DNA of 64,000 nt from Alphaproteobacteria bacterium (GTDB lineage Bacteria; Pseudomonadota; Alphaproteobacteria; Paracaedibacterales; CAITNM01). The notes beneath the pieces were generated by a model. It was not told the DNA's origin and ran no database searches. It saw nothing but the letters and a program-made list of their open reading frames with translations. The stretch spans positions 20,590 through 84,589 of the forward strand of contig JAJTEE010000007.1 in NCBI GenBank assembly GCA_021298215.1, read 5' to 3'. Below are positions 37,681 through 47,693 of the stretch, piece by piece (positions within the stretch are counted from its first letter, which is position 1; each line of letters starts with the position of its first letter). The translations under genes and the position numbers were made by a program.

Positions 37681-39540
37681 ATGGCAAAAGCATTAAAAAA
37701 AGATCTTCTTCAAGAGACAGATCAAGAAGGAGAAATCCCTCTTATTGAACTAGGTAAGACCAATCCAGCGCTTCGAAAATTAATACATCGCGGTAAAGAA
37801 CGCGGTTACATTACATATGACGAACTTAACGAAGCCCTGCCTCAAAATCAGTTAAGCTCAGAGCAAATAGATGAAGCCATGACAACTCTTGCTGATATGG
37901 GTATAAGCGTTGTGGATTCGGATGATGTTGAAGAAGCCCCATTATCGGGTGAACTACAACATGATCTATCTGCCTTCAAATTTGATGATCAAGCGGAAGA
38001 GGAAGAAGAAGAGGATATTTCTGGTCGCACAGATGACCCGGTACGCATGTATTTGCGGGAAATGGGCAACGTTGAATTGCTATCGCGCGAAGGGGAAATT
38101 GCTATTGCCCAACGAATTGAAAGTGGGAAAATAACTCTTATTGGAAGCTTGTGCGAAAGCCCTATCACGTACAACGCGATTAAAGAGTGGCAAGAAAAAT
38201 TAGCCGCCACTCAAATGCTGGTACGTGACATTATCACTTTTGATAGTAATGCAGCGTATGAAAATACCGTTGAAGATTTTGAAGAAGAAATCGAAGGCGA
38301 CGAGCAAGAAGTTAAAATCCCAGAAGTTGACGACGCAACACGAACACGACTATTGGAGCAACTGAAAAATTTCCTAAGCGCTCAGGACGAGTATATTAAG
38401 TCATTAGCAAAATCTGGGAAGTCAAAAGAACTTACGACCATGCGCGAGAAACTCATCACGGCATTTGAAGATATCCGTATGAACCCTGCACGTATTGAAG
38501 ATTTACTAATTTTACATTCAGAAGTGATACGCCCAATCAATATTGCAGAACGTGAGCTTATTAGTTTAGCTGAATCCTGCGGCATAAAAAGAGAAGAATA
38601 TTTAAAAGAATATAATGGTGTAAAAATCGATAAAGCTTGGATTGCTAAAGTTGAAAAAAACACTAAAAAGGGCTGGAAAGATTTTTGCGGCAAGTATAGC
38701 TCAAAAATCGAAGAGCTTATAAAGCTGACAGCATCCATTGAGAAAAATATTGGAATTGCGCACGAACGATTTAAAGAAATTGTTAGCTGTATCCAAAAAG
38801 GCGAAAGAGAAACAACACGAGCAAAAAAAGAAATGATTGAAGCAAACCTGCGTTTGGTTATTTCGATTGCCAAAAAATATACAAATCGTGGCTTGCAGTT
38901 CTTGGACCTCATTCAAGAGGGCAACATTGGTTTGATGAAAGCGGTTGATAAGTTTGAGTATCGTCGCGGTTATAAGTTTTCAACCTACGCAACCTGGTGG
39001 ATTCGTCAAGCAATTACGCGCTCTATCGCAGATCAGGCACGAACCATTCGTATTCCGGTGCATATGATCGAAACGATCAATAAATTGGTGCGCACTTCCC
39101 GCCAAATGATGCATGAAATTGGCCGTGAACCAACGCCTGAAGAATTAGCAGTAAAACTCATGATGCCACTTGATAAGGTGCGTAAAGTCATGAAGATTGC
39201 CAAAGAGCCAATTTCCCTTGAAACGCCAATTGGTGATGAGGAAGATTCGCATTTGGGCGATTTCATCGAAGATAAGAATGCGATGCAGCCTATTGATTCA
39301 GCGATCCATGCGAACTTGAAAGAAACAACCACGCGCATTCTGGCAAGTTTAACGCCTCGTGAAGAGCGCGTACTTCGCATGCGCTTTGGTATTGGTATGA
39401 ATAGCGACCATACACTAGAAGAAGTTGGGCAACAATTCGCAGTAACCCGTGAACGTATTCGCCAAATTGAAGCGAAGGCATTGCGTAAGTTAAAGCACCC
39501 TAGCCGCTCGCGTAAATTACGAAGCTTTTTAGATACGTAA
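37681..39540 (+). CDS. rpoD: Primary sigma factor RpoD (sigma-70)
   Basis: The 619-residue protein has an N-terminal region 1.1, an acidic stretch, and region 1.2 [25 protein letters not shown]. Regions 2.1-2.4 contain [58 protein letters not shown]. Regions 3 and 4 end in the -35-reading helix [20 protein letters not shown]. It closes the ftsH-dnaG-rpoD string and is followed by a strong terminator. Confidence 0.98.
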   Translation: MAKALKKDLLQETDQEGEIPLIELGKTNPALRKLIHRGKERGYITYDELNEALPQNQLSSEQIDEAMTTLADMGISVVDSDDVEEAPLSGELQHDLSAFKFDDQAEEEEEEDISGRTDDPVRMYLREMGNVELLSREGEIAIAQRIESGKITLIGSLCESPITYNAIKEWQEKLAATQMLVRDIITFDSNAAYENTVEDFEEEIEGDEQEVKIPEVDDATRTRLLEQLKNFLSAQDEYIKSLAKSGKSKELTTMREKLITAFEDIRMNPARIEDLLILHSEVIRPINIAERELISLAESCGIKREEYLKEYNGVKIDKAWIAKVEKNTKKGWKDFCGKYSSKIEELIKLTASIEKNIGIAHERFKEIVSCIQKGERETTRAKKEMIEANLRLVISIAKKYTNRGLQFLDLIQEGNIGLMKAVDKFEYRRGYKFSTYATWWIRQAITRSIADQARTIRIPVHMIETINKLVRTSRQMMHEIGREPTPEELAVKLMMPLDKVRKVMKIAKEPISLETPIGDEEDSHLGDFIEDKNAMQPIDSAIHANLKETTTRILASLTPREERVLRMRFGIGMNSDHTLEEVGQQFAVTRERIRQIEAKALRKLKHPSRSRKLRSFLDT

Positions 39541-39563
39541 GAAGAAATTCAGTTTAAGAGCAT

Positions 39564-39594
39564 GGGAAATCCTTGTTAGGGATTTCCCTTTTTT
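39564..39594 (+). terminator. Rho-independent terminator after rpoD
   Basis: The stem GGGAAATCC/GGATTTCCC with a short loop is followed by TTTTTT, 24 nt past the rpoD stop. Confidence 0.92.
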
Positions 39595-39601
39595 ACACGA
39601 T

Positions 39602-40006
39602 TTATCTTATCTCTTCGTAAAAATACTTAATAACTTCGGGAGTTAGATGACTTGCTCCTTGTTCCGATAAATATTCTGGACCATGCTCTTGAATATACCA
39701 AGCAAGCCCAGTGATATCGTCGTCGTGAGGATCTTGAATGTTAATTGTTTTGAGATAATCACGAATGGCATTAGCGGGATAACTAGTAATTCCACATTCA
39801 ACGCATTGAGGATAAGGACACCAGGGCATTTCTGGTTGAGGTTCACTGAAATATTTCCCATTACAGCAAGGCCACTGCCATTGATAAGAGCCTCTTTCGT
39901 TACTGTTTACATTAGAGGATTCGAGCCCAGGATCTTCATCAGAAGAGTTTATCGGGGATATCACTAAAAATACTAAAAACACACTTAAAATGAATTTATG
40001 TAACAT
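39602..40006 (-). CDS. Small secreted Cys-rich protein
   Basis: From ATG 40006 (GGAG seven nt upstream) the 134-residue product has a signal peptide (MLHKFILSVFLVFLVISPINS). An acidic segment follows, then a Cys/Trp/Pro-rich patch (WPCCNGKYF...PWCPYPQCVECG) and a helical C-terminus. Five Cys within about 30 residues could bind a metal or form disulfides. No family is recognised. It sits between the rpoD and rpsU terminators. Confidence 0.7.
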   Translation of the reverse strand: MLHKFILSVFLVFLVISPINSSDEDPGLESSNVNSNERGSYQWQWPCCNGKYFSEPQPEMPWCPYPQCVECGITSYPANAIRDYLKTINIQDPHDDDITGLAWYIQEHGPEYLSEQGASHLTPEVIKYFYEEIR

Positions 40007-40060
40007 TTTTTCTCCGATAGAAATTAGCACTAAACTTCATTATGATCCTTTATTTTGCAT

Positions 40061-40086
40061 AAAAAAAGAGAGGCATAAAACCTCTC
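40061..40086 (-). terminator. Rho-independent terminator after rpsU
   Basis: On the reverse strand GAGAGG and CCTCTC pair and are followed by seven Ts, 30 nt after the rpsU stop. Confidence 0.88.
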
Positions 40087-40115
40087 TCAAATCTTTTTGT
40101 AACGCAAGTGCTTAA

Positions 40116-40319
40116 TTAATAGCCATCACGATCCATACGCTTGCGCATTAGTTTACGATAACGACGCATAGCTTCAGATTGTTCACGAACCCGCTTTTCT
40201 GAAGGCTTTTCGAAATGACGACGCATCTTCATTTCTCGGTATATACCTTCACGTTGCATCTTTTTCTTTAATGCCCTAAGCGCCTGTTCGATATTATTAT
40301 CACGGACTTGGACTTCCAC
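40116..40319 (-). CDS. rpsU: 30S ribosomal protein bS21
   Basis: The 67-residue basic protein matches bS21 throughout ([20 protein letters not shown], then [20 protein letters not shown]). The start codon is GTG 40319. It helps the ribosome choose mRNA starts. It stands alone, downstream of cspA and with its own terminator. Confidence 0.95.
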   Translation of the reverse strand: MEVQVRDNNIEQALRALKKKMQREGIYREMKMRRHFEKPSEKRVREQSEAMRRYRKLMRKRMDRDGY

Positions 40320-40381
40320 TGAGTAATCACCCGCCTTTCAAGTATTCATTATTATCATGAATAAAAATAAAACTCAATAAT

Positions 40382-40407
40382 AAAAAAGCCGCCTTAATAC
40401 AGGCGGC
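40382..40407 (-). terminator. Rho-independent terminator after cspA
   Basis: GCCGCC/GGCGGC with an 8-nt loop is followed by six Ts on the reverse strand, 25 nt after the cspA stop. Confidence 0.9.
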
Positions 40408-40432
40408 CTTTTAAAAATTAATGCTAAGAATA

Positions 40433-40636
40433 TTAGCTCAATTTTATGTCAACAGCAGACGTTCTGCCTTTGTTGCTAGCTAGCTCAAAGCTAACCTTTT
40501 GCCCTTCATTCAACGTAGGGATTCCAGCGCTTTGCAACGCACTGATATGTACAAACACATCAGCTCCACCCTCATCAGGCTGAATAAATCCGAATCCTTT
40601 TGTTACGTTAAACCACTTTACTGTACCGGTTGCCAT
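40433..40636 (-). CDS. cspA: Cold-shock domain protein (CspA family)
   Basis: The 67-residue OB-fold RNA chaperone carries RNP1 KGFGFIQP and RNP2 VFVHISAL and begins [15 protein letters not shown] precedes the ATG. A long AT-rich leader upstream would fit post-transcriptional cold control, as in other csp genes. Confidence 0.96.
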   Translation of the reverse strand: MATGTVKWFNVTKGFGFIQPDEGGADVFVHISALQSAGIPTLNEGQKVSFELASNKGRTSAVDIKLS

Positions 40637-40959
40637 TTTTTTTCTCCTGTAATTTCTTTCTTAATCAAAAACAAACCTTTTAGAGTTTATTATCTTAATG
40701 TCTACGTGGTCTGGATAACTTGAAGAATATCAATTGTTTTGGATAAGCAAAGAATGTTCGGAGTAATTAGGCAGACGTGAGTATCTTAAGAGTATTAAAC
40801 TTACACTTTAGATTATGCATTAATTTATACATATGTCAATATTTTATGTGTTTTTCTAATCCTATTCTTTTGAAATAACCTTATTTGAAAATTCTTCCAA
40901 AATCTTCTATTCCAGAAAAATTAAACAAGAGAAAACTCGAGCTCCGAAATTTTTGGACA
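40637..40959. other. Intergenic region: cspA leader, no gene seen
   Basis: This 323-nt AT-rich stretch holds the cspA ribosome-binding site (next to 40637) and presumably its promoter and long 5' leader. I see no convincing ORF, tRNA or terminator in it. Confidence 0.5.
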
Positions 40960-41721
40960 TTACTGCTCCTCAGTATTTTTCTTTTTCACGTATGTTAGTC
41001 CTTGCACGTTTAAATCTAAGCACCTTTTTTGCCAAGTTAGAGAGCGAGGCTCTAAAGATTCGGGGACTTGAATATTTGCTTCGGCGCTCTTTACCAGAAA
41101 CAAAATACCATTACCTTTTAACATCGCGCCCAACTCTGTTATTGGTCTTTCAGCACGTAGATTACAACTCATAACAATGTGGGAATTTGAAGGCGCTTGC
41201 GTAGGAACTACAACGTTAAAATATTTAGGGTACGCGGCATTTACAATGTCTGCTAGCAGTTGTAGTGATTCATGATGTTGAGGTCTTTCTTCAAATAGTT
41301 CTAATTTTATTGGAGTAGAGAAACTCCAATCTTTATTAGTGTACGTATTTCCTAAAGCCAAGATAAGTGGAATAGCCGACAGACCATTCTCGCAATCGAT
41401 ATAAGTGAGAGAAATAGGTATGTTTTCAATCTTTTCTCTCTTCCATTTTTTCTTGCCAGAAAGAAGTTTATTTAGTGTCTTTGTCCATGGTTTATAAAAC
41501 TCTTGCAGCGCAAGCGGCCGAAGAGCTTGGCATAATTCCTGAACAGTTGTGGCGACTGGGCGTTGGAAGACGCATGCAATATCTGAATCTATACATCCCA
41601 TATATTGCACATATTTCTTTCTTAATTCTTCTGAAGCATATTCTTCAGCTTTGGCATAAGCGCTATTTTCTATTTGTATAAAAATCAACAGAAGCAGAAG
41701 CATTAGCAAATATTTTCTCAT
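40960..41721 (-). CDS. Secreted protein with methyltransferase-like pattern
   Basis: The 253-residue product has a signal peptide (MRKYLLMLLLLLIFIQIENSAYA). After a Cys-containing N-terminus comes YIDCENGLSAIPLILALG, LELFEERPQHHESLQLLADIV, HIVMSCNLRA and LKGNGILFLVK. The order and spacing resemble the Rossmann strands of a SAM-dependent methyltransferase, with a broken glycine loop (E-N-G-L-S). If so it is probably inactive or divergent. No exact family is recognised. Confidence 0.55.
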   Translation of the reverse strand: MRKYLLMLLLLLIFIQIENSAYAKAEEYASEELRKKYVQYMGCIDSDIACVFQRPVATTVQELCQALRPLALQEFYKPWTKTLNKLLSGKKKWKREKIENIPISLTYIDCENGLSAIPLILALGNTYTNKDWSFSTPIKLELFEERPQHHESLQLLADIVNAAYPKYFNVVVPTQAPSNSHIVMSCNLRAERPITELGAMLKGNGILFLVKSAEANIQVPESLEPRSLTWQKRCLDLNVQGLTYVKKKNTEEQ

Positions 41722-41776
41722 CTATATTTTTCTTAATAAAAAGTATTTCTGTTAAAATAGCCTAACATATTAGACA

Positions 41777-41808
41777 TAAAAAAACAGGCCCCGATGTGGA
41801 AGCCTGTT
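41777..41808 (-). terminator. Rho-independent terminator after groEL
   Basis: On the reverse strand AACAGGC and GCCTGTT pair around a 12-nt loop and are followed by a T run. It lies about 100 nt past the groEL stop, beyond a repeat element. Confidence 0.85.
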
Positions 41809-41828
41809 TGGATTTTAGACCTTGTCGA

Positions 41829-41893
41829 ATGGATCCCGCGATCAAGTCAGAGAGTAGATCTTTGCGTTCAGACTAACTCTCTCGCAGGAATGA
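41829..41893. repeat. Dispersed palindromic repeat element, copy 1
   Basis: It begins ATGGATCCCG and ends CAGGAATGACA, with an inner imperfect inverted repeat (AGAGAGT ... ACTCTCT). The same outer ends occur at 56590-56650. The pattern is that of small non-coding palindromic repeats scattered in many proteobacterial genomes. Confidence 0.7.
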
Positions 41894-41904
41894 CAGTGAA
41901 TAGA

Positions 41905-43569
<1,665 letters not shown>

Positions 43570-43597
43570 TTAAAATTTTTAAAATTGTTTGTAATAC

Positions 43598-43894
43598 TTA
43601 AGCAGCTTTGTCGATGATACCCATGATGTCAGCTTCTTTCATCACTAGGTAATCTTGACCATCGATTTTAATTTCGGTGCCAGACCACTTGCCAAACAAC
43701 ACTCTATCACCTTTTTTCACGTCCAGCGCAACAACAGCACCTTGCTCATTGCGCGCTCCGGAACCAACGGCAACAACTTCACCTTCCATTGGCTTTTCTT
43801 TTGCTGTGTCTGGAATAATAATTCCACCAGGGGTTTTTTCTTCTAATTCAATGCGTTTGATCATTACACGATCATGCAAAGGGCGAAATTTCAT
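43598..43894 (-). CDS. groES: Co-chaperonin GroES
   Basis: The 98-residue protein has [14 protein letters not shown], the mobile loop [18 protein letters not shown] and [18 protein letters not shown]. It is first in groES-groEL, directly downstream of the promoter/CIRCE region. Confidence 0.98.
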   Translation of the reverse strand: MKFRPLHDRVMIKRIELEEKTPGGIIIPDTAKEKPMEGEVVAVGSGARNEQGAVVALDVKKGDRVLFGKWSGTEIKIDGQDYLVMKEADIMGIIDKAA

Positions 43895-43943
43895 GTATTT
43901 TCTCCTTCATTTATTTGGTTTTGTTTGTAACAAGATTAAGTTG

Positions 43944-43997
43944 TTAGCACTCAATCTTTATGAGTGCTAATTAAGCTAAAAAAACTTAATATGTCAA
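43944..43997 (-). promoter_or_regulatory. groESL promoter with CIRCE operator for HrcA
   Basis: TTGACA (43997-43992) and TTAATT (43974-43969) are 17 bp apart on the reverse strand. A perfect CIRCE, TTAGCACTC-N9-GAGTGCTAA, occupies 43944-43970 and overlaps the -10 edge and start site. HrcA bound here would block initiation; hrcA is at 8570-9607. Confidence 0.95.
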
Positions 43998-44114
43998 GAG
44001 ATATCTTTGTTTTAGACATCTATAAAATTTACGAAACAAACGAGAATTTATTAATACATTATTGACAAAGGGACTGATACTCTTATTCTAGAAATAGGTT
44101 TATGAAATAAAATA

Positions 44115-45026
44115 ATGAAAATTCCAACATTTTTAATTTTTTCTCTTTTTTCTATTTTTATTTTTCCAGTGTCTGTTTTTTCAACAACCAGTTGGACATC
44201 TGCGGAAGATGAAATATTAAGAGTTGCTGTTGCTATACAAGGCGCGAAAAAGTGGTCAACAATTGCTGAGCGATTACCCGCTAAAATTGGTAAGCAATGC
44301 AGAGAAAGGTATATGAACCACCTTGACCCAACAGTTGATAAATCAGATTTTACAGAAGCAGAAAGAGAGTTGTTATGTAAGATGATAGATCAACATACAA
44401 GCACGAAAGAAGACGGAAAAAAAGAGATTGCCTGGGCGGAAATAGCTAAATCTTTTAGACAATATGACCCGACAACTGGGACTATTGTTAAACGAAGAAC
44501 TGATCTTTTCCTCAAAAATCATCGCAATTCGTCAATACATAAAGCAGAGAGAAAAAACAGGACCTGGACTGATTCAAGAAAGAAAAAAAGAGATTCTTCA
44601 AGCATTCAGACAGATGAAAGCATTACAGACAATGTCCCTTCATCCTTCCTCCCCCTTTTACCAAGTGTTTTTCCTTTAGTAGCATCAACAGACACACGAA
44701 ACACAGGAACTGAAGACGATCAGCAAAAGATAAAGAGAGCAAAGATAGAAATCTTAACACAAGAAGACATAACATCTACAGAAGCAGATGAAGAAAAAAA
44801 TACAGGTGAAGGCGTAGATATCCTTCATGGACATACACTCTCTTTAGCAAATTACCCTGCTGACGCCCATGATGATCAGTCATATGATTCATTTGGAGAA
44901 GAGCTCAGAGGTCTACTCCTACCAAAATCAGAAAGCACAAATTCGCTATATGGCCTAACACCGATAGAGGATAGGCCTCCAGAATTCCCTAATTTTACTG
45001 AAGAAAATTACGCAGAAGACATGTAG
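44115..45026 (+). CDS. Secreted two-repeat Myb (R2R3-like) domain protein with NLS-like stretch
   Basis: The 303-residue protein has a signal peptide (residues 1-24, ending PVSVFS). The first Myb repeat spans about 26-73: W27, G-A-K-K-W47-S-T-I-A, LPAKIGKQCRERYMNHLDP. The second spans about 77-140: F79, AW107AEIAKSF, and KRRTDLFLKNHRNSSI, parallel to the plant/protist R3 pattern GRTDNAIKNHWNS. Residues 143-160 (KAERK then RKKKR) look like a bipartite nuclear localisation signal. The rest is Ser/Thr-rich and acidic. Tandem Myb repeats are eukaryotic transcription-factor domains. Export plus NLS suggests a nuclear effector taken from a host. Motifs are seen directly; the role is inferred. It is divergent from groESL. 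Confidence 0.88.
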   Translation: MKIPTFLIFSLFSIFIFPVSVFSTTSWTSAEDEILRVAVAIQGAKKWSTIAERLPAKIGKQCRERYMNHLDPTVDKSDFTEAERELLCKMIDQHTSTKEDGKKEIAWAEIAKSFRQYDPTTGTIVKRRTDLFLKNHRNSSIHKAERKNRTWTDSRKKKRDSSSIQTDESITDNVPSSFLPLLPSVFPLVASTDTRNTGTEDDQQKIKRAKIEILTQEDITSTEADEEKNTGEGVDILHGHTLSLANYPADAHDDQSYDSFGEELRGLLLPKSESTNSLYGLTPIEDRPPEFPNFTEENYAEDM

Positions 45027-45087
45027 ATTTACTAATAATTAACACGCTTTTGAGATACTTGAGGTAGCTCAACCTCAAGATATTGCT

Positions 45088-46266
45088 ATGTATTACATCC
45101 CTTTAAAGATGCTCATGGGTGATAAAGGAAAATACTTAGGAATTATCTTAGGTGTTTCTTTTGCTGCCTTAATTATGACACAACAACCAGGCGTGTTTTT
45201 GGGCATCATGTCTCGTGCTTATAGCTTTGTTTCCGATATAAGCCTACCAGATATTTGGGTAATGGATCCGCATGTAAAGTATATTGATGATGTAAAGCCC
45301 TTACCCAGCACAAAGCTTTATCAAGTCGCCAGCACAAAGGGGGTAGAATGGGCGGTGCCTTTGTACAAAGGAAGCATTCAAGCGCGGTTACAAAATGGTG
45401 TTTTTCAAACGTGCAACCTTATCGGCATTGATGATGCCACGCTTATTGGTGGCCCAGCCAAAATGCTTGAGGGAAAACTTGAAGATTTACGCCAAAGCAA
45501 TAGCGTAATTGTGAGCATTGAGGGCGCTAAAGGTAAACTTGCTGCTCCACCAAAACAAAAAGGCGATGCCCCTACTCCTCTTAAAATTGGAGATACTCTA
45601 GAGATTAATGATCATTACTGCGTTGTAAGAGGTATTGCCGAAACAACGGCGACTTTTCAATCCATGCCTGTCATTTACACGACATACAGCCGCGCTACAG
45701 GATTCACCCCGCCCCAACGCAACTTGCTGAGTTTTATCTTGGTAAAGGCTGCACCTAACATAGACCCGCACGCCCTGACAAAAGTAATTAACGAAAAAAC
45801 CGGCCTTGCTGCCTATACAAAAGCTGCCTATACAAAAGAAGAGTTCAAAGATCTCACGCTCAATTATTATCTGAAATTTACTGGCATGCCGATTAATTTT
45901 GGGCTTTCAGTCTTGCTTGGTTTCTTTGTGGGCGCCGCGATTGCAGGACAAACATTTTATAATTTTACCCAGGAAAATTTACGTTATTTCGGCGTTTTAA
46001 AAGCTATGGGAACAAGCCAAAAAACGTTAATGCGCATGATTTTACTGCAAGCTTTTACGGTTGGAATTATTGGTTATGGTCTTGGCGCTTGCCTAACCTA
46101 TTTATTTTATGCATTTTCGACCTCTCATGCCTTATTAGCTTTTAAGTTTCCTTGGCAATTGATGATTTTCAGTATTATTGGAATCTCTGCTATTTGCGCA
46201 TTTGCGGCCTTCTTAAGTATCTATCGTGTCTTCAGACTAGAAGCAGCCATTGTTTTTAAGGGATAA
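45088..46266 (+). CDS. ABC transporter permease of the MacB/DevC (FtsX-like) type
   Basis: The 392-residue protein has one N-terminal membrane helix and a large periplasmic domain (residues about 45-265). Three C-terminal helices form the FtsX-type unit (FFVGAAIAGQTFYNFTQENLRYFGVLKAMGTSQKTLMRMILLQ). The ELLRYGVLKALGAS-like motif is typical of DevC/MacB permeases. The partner ATPase directly downstream is truncated, so the transporter is probably not functional unless served by another ATPase. Confidence 0.85.
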   Translation: MYYIPLKMLMGDKGKYLGIILGVSFAALIMTQQPGVFLGIMSRAYSFVSDISLPDIWVMDPHVKYIDDVKPLPSTKLYQVASTKGVEWAVPLYKGSIQARLQNGVFQTCNLIGIDDATLIGGPAKMLEGKLEDLRQSNSVIVSIEGAKGKLAAPPKQKGDAPTPLKIGDTLEINDHYCVVRGIAETTATFQSMPVIYTTYSRATGFTPPQRNLLSFILVKAAPNIDPHALTKVINEKTGLAAYTKAAYTKEEFKDLTLNYYLKFTGMPINFGLSVLLGFFVGAAIAGQTFYNFTQENLRYFGVLKAMGTSQKTLMRMILLQAFTVGIIGYGLGACLTYLFYAFSTSHALLAFKFPWQLMIFSIIGISAICAFAAFLSIYRVFRLEAAIVFKG

Positions 46267-46268
46267 AG

Positions 46269-46451
46269 ATGACCGAGAAAAATTTGGCCGTTGTCTGTAA
46301 AAAAATTATTAAAAAATATAGCTTAGGAAAGCAAAGTTTTTTAGCCCTCAATAAAGTTGATTTTGAGGTAAATACCGGCGAATTAATGATTATTGCCGGG
46401 CCTTCTGGCAGTGGGAAACGGTGGCAGTGCCACCGTCCAGTCAATCAATAG
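46269..46451 (+). pseudogene. ABC ATPase truncated just after Walker A
   Basis: The frame starts as a DevA/LolD-type ATPase (VVCKKIIKKYSLGKQSFLALNKVDFEV) and reaches Walker A GPSGSGK. It then breaks: the next residues are unrelated and a stop follows after 60 codons. The break coincides with a perfect 19-bp palindrome. Signature motif, Walker B and H-loop are gone. The remaining coding sequence is not found before the next gene. Confidence 0.88.
46418..46436. repeat. 19-bp perfect palindrome at the ATPase break point
   Basis: ACGGTGGCA-G-TGCCACCGT has 9-bp arms around one base and lies exactly where homology to ABC ATPases ends. It may be the scar of a deletion or of an excised element. Confidence 0.75.
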
Positions 46452-46484
46452 ATGTCACACGTATTAATTTTGGGAAGCACGATT

Positions 46485-47057
46485 ATGGAAAAATATACTA
46501 AAAAATCTATCACTCTCTCATTTTCTGAACAGCAATTTATTGAGTTCTTGTATGGAACAGAGCGTGCTAAAGATTTGATGAAAATAAAAAATGTAAAAGA
46601 ACAGGATTATTATAGAAAAGTTTATAATAATTGGAAAAATGGCAAAAAATATACCTGGAATTGGGGGGCTTGTTTCTTTAATAATTTATGGATGGTCTAC
46701 CGTGGATTATTTTTAGGCGTAGTTTTAGAGAATAGTATTTTTATGTTATTGCCTAAAAATACTGTCGTTATCTTATCCGCTATAATGTTTTTTGTTCTCG
46801 GATTTTTTGGTAATACCTTCTTGAAATACTTATTTGAATATCAGTTGAGAAAAAAAGCTAATAAAAAAGTTTGCCATGCACAGTTCGACTCCTTAGCTAC
46901 TAGTTTGGCGATAGTAGCGCTGGTGATGAATTTTTTCTCTCCGGTTCTAAAAGTTTTTATCACACAGACGCACATGGAAATAATCGAACTAACATTTTTT
47001 GTAGTAATACCATTATTCCTTCACCTGTATTACTACCATATCAAGCAAGCAGGATAA
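46485..47057 (+). CDS. DUF2628-like inner-membrane protein
   Basis: From ATG 46485 (GGGAAG upstream) the 190-residue protein has a soluble N-terminus (FSEQQFIEFLYG..). The motif WNWGACFFNNLWMVYRGLF is close to the W-x-x-x-F-F-x-x-x-W-x-x-Y-R-K pattern of DUF2628, and four or so membrane helices follow. Function of the family is unknown. It is convergent with frr with an 8-nt gap. Confidence 0.7.
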   Translation: MEKYTKKSITLSFSEQQFIEFLYGTERAKDLMKIKNVKEQDYYRKVYNNWKNGKKYTWNWGACFFNNLWMVYRGLFLGVVLENSIFMLLPKNTVVILSAIMFFVLGFFGNTFLKYLFEYQLRKKANKKVCHAQFDSLATSLAIVALVMNFFSPVLKVFITQTHMEIIELTFFVVIPLFLHLYYYHIKQAG

Positions 47058-47065
47058 AAAACCGT

Positions 47066-47620
47066 TTAAACGTGCATAATATCTTTTTGTTTTGTAGCAG
47101 CCAACGTATCAATTTTTTTGATGTGATCATCGGTGATTTTCTGCATTTCCTCTGTTAAGCGACGCTCGTCATCTTCTGAAATTTCTTTATCTTTTTCCGC
47201 TTTTTTAATGGTGTCATTTCCTTCGCGGCGTACGTTGCGTACATGAATTTTTGCTTCTTCCGCATATTTTGATACAAGCTTTGCAAGCTCTTGACGGCGC
47301 TCTTCATTAAGATCAGGCAAAGCTACACGCACTAATTGCCCGTCAGAAGAAGGGCTTACACCAAGAGATGACTCACGAATAGCTTTCTCGACAGCTTTTA
47401 CCATTTCTTTATCCCAAACCTGCACAACAAGAAGGCGTGGTTCCGGCGCCGTAACAGTACCTACTTGAGAAATAGGCATCAAACTTCCATAAGCATCAAC
47501 CTTAATCGGATCAAGCAAATTAATGGAGGCACGCCCTGCCCGTAATCCTGAAAGTTCTTTTGTAAAGGCATCAATTGCTATTTGCATGCGTTGCGAAAAA
47601 CTCTCTAAGCGTACCGTCAT
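47066..47620 (-). CDS. frr: Ribosome recycling factor
   Basis: The 184-residue protein has the RRF core: LSGLRAGRASINLLDPIKVDAYG, PISQVGTVTAPEPRLLVVQVWD, RQELAKLVSKYAEEAKIHVRNVRREGND and a C-terminal DHIKKIDTLAATKQKDIM. With EF-G it splits post-termination ribosomes. In relatives it follows pyrH directly; here two inserted genes separate them, and a copy of its first codons and upstream region lies at 49450-49528. Confidence 0.97.
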   Translation of the reverse strand: MTVRLESFSQRMQIAIDAFTKELSGLRAGRASINLLDPIKVDAYGSLMPISQVGTVTAPEPRLLVVQVWDKEMVKAVEKAIRESSLGVSPSSDGQLVRVALPDLNEERRQELAKLVSKYAEEAKIHVRNVRREGNDTIKKAEKDKEISEDDERRLTEEMQKITDDHIKKIDTLAATKQKDIMHV

Positions 47621-47693
47621 AATTCCTCAAGGTTAAGCGATGAAAACTAATACTGCATATTAAGTTGCGATGAATCTAAAGGCAAGATAATAG

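Noticed and set aside
43677..43970. Plus-strand ORFs opposite groES and groEL
   Set aside because: They are shadows of highly conserved chaperonin genes with biased codon use.
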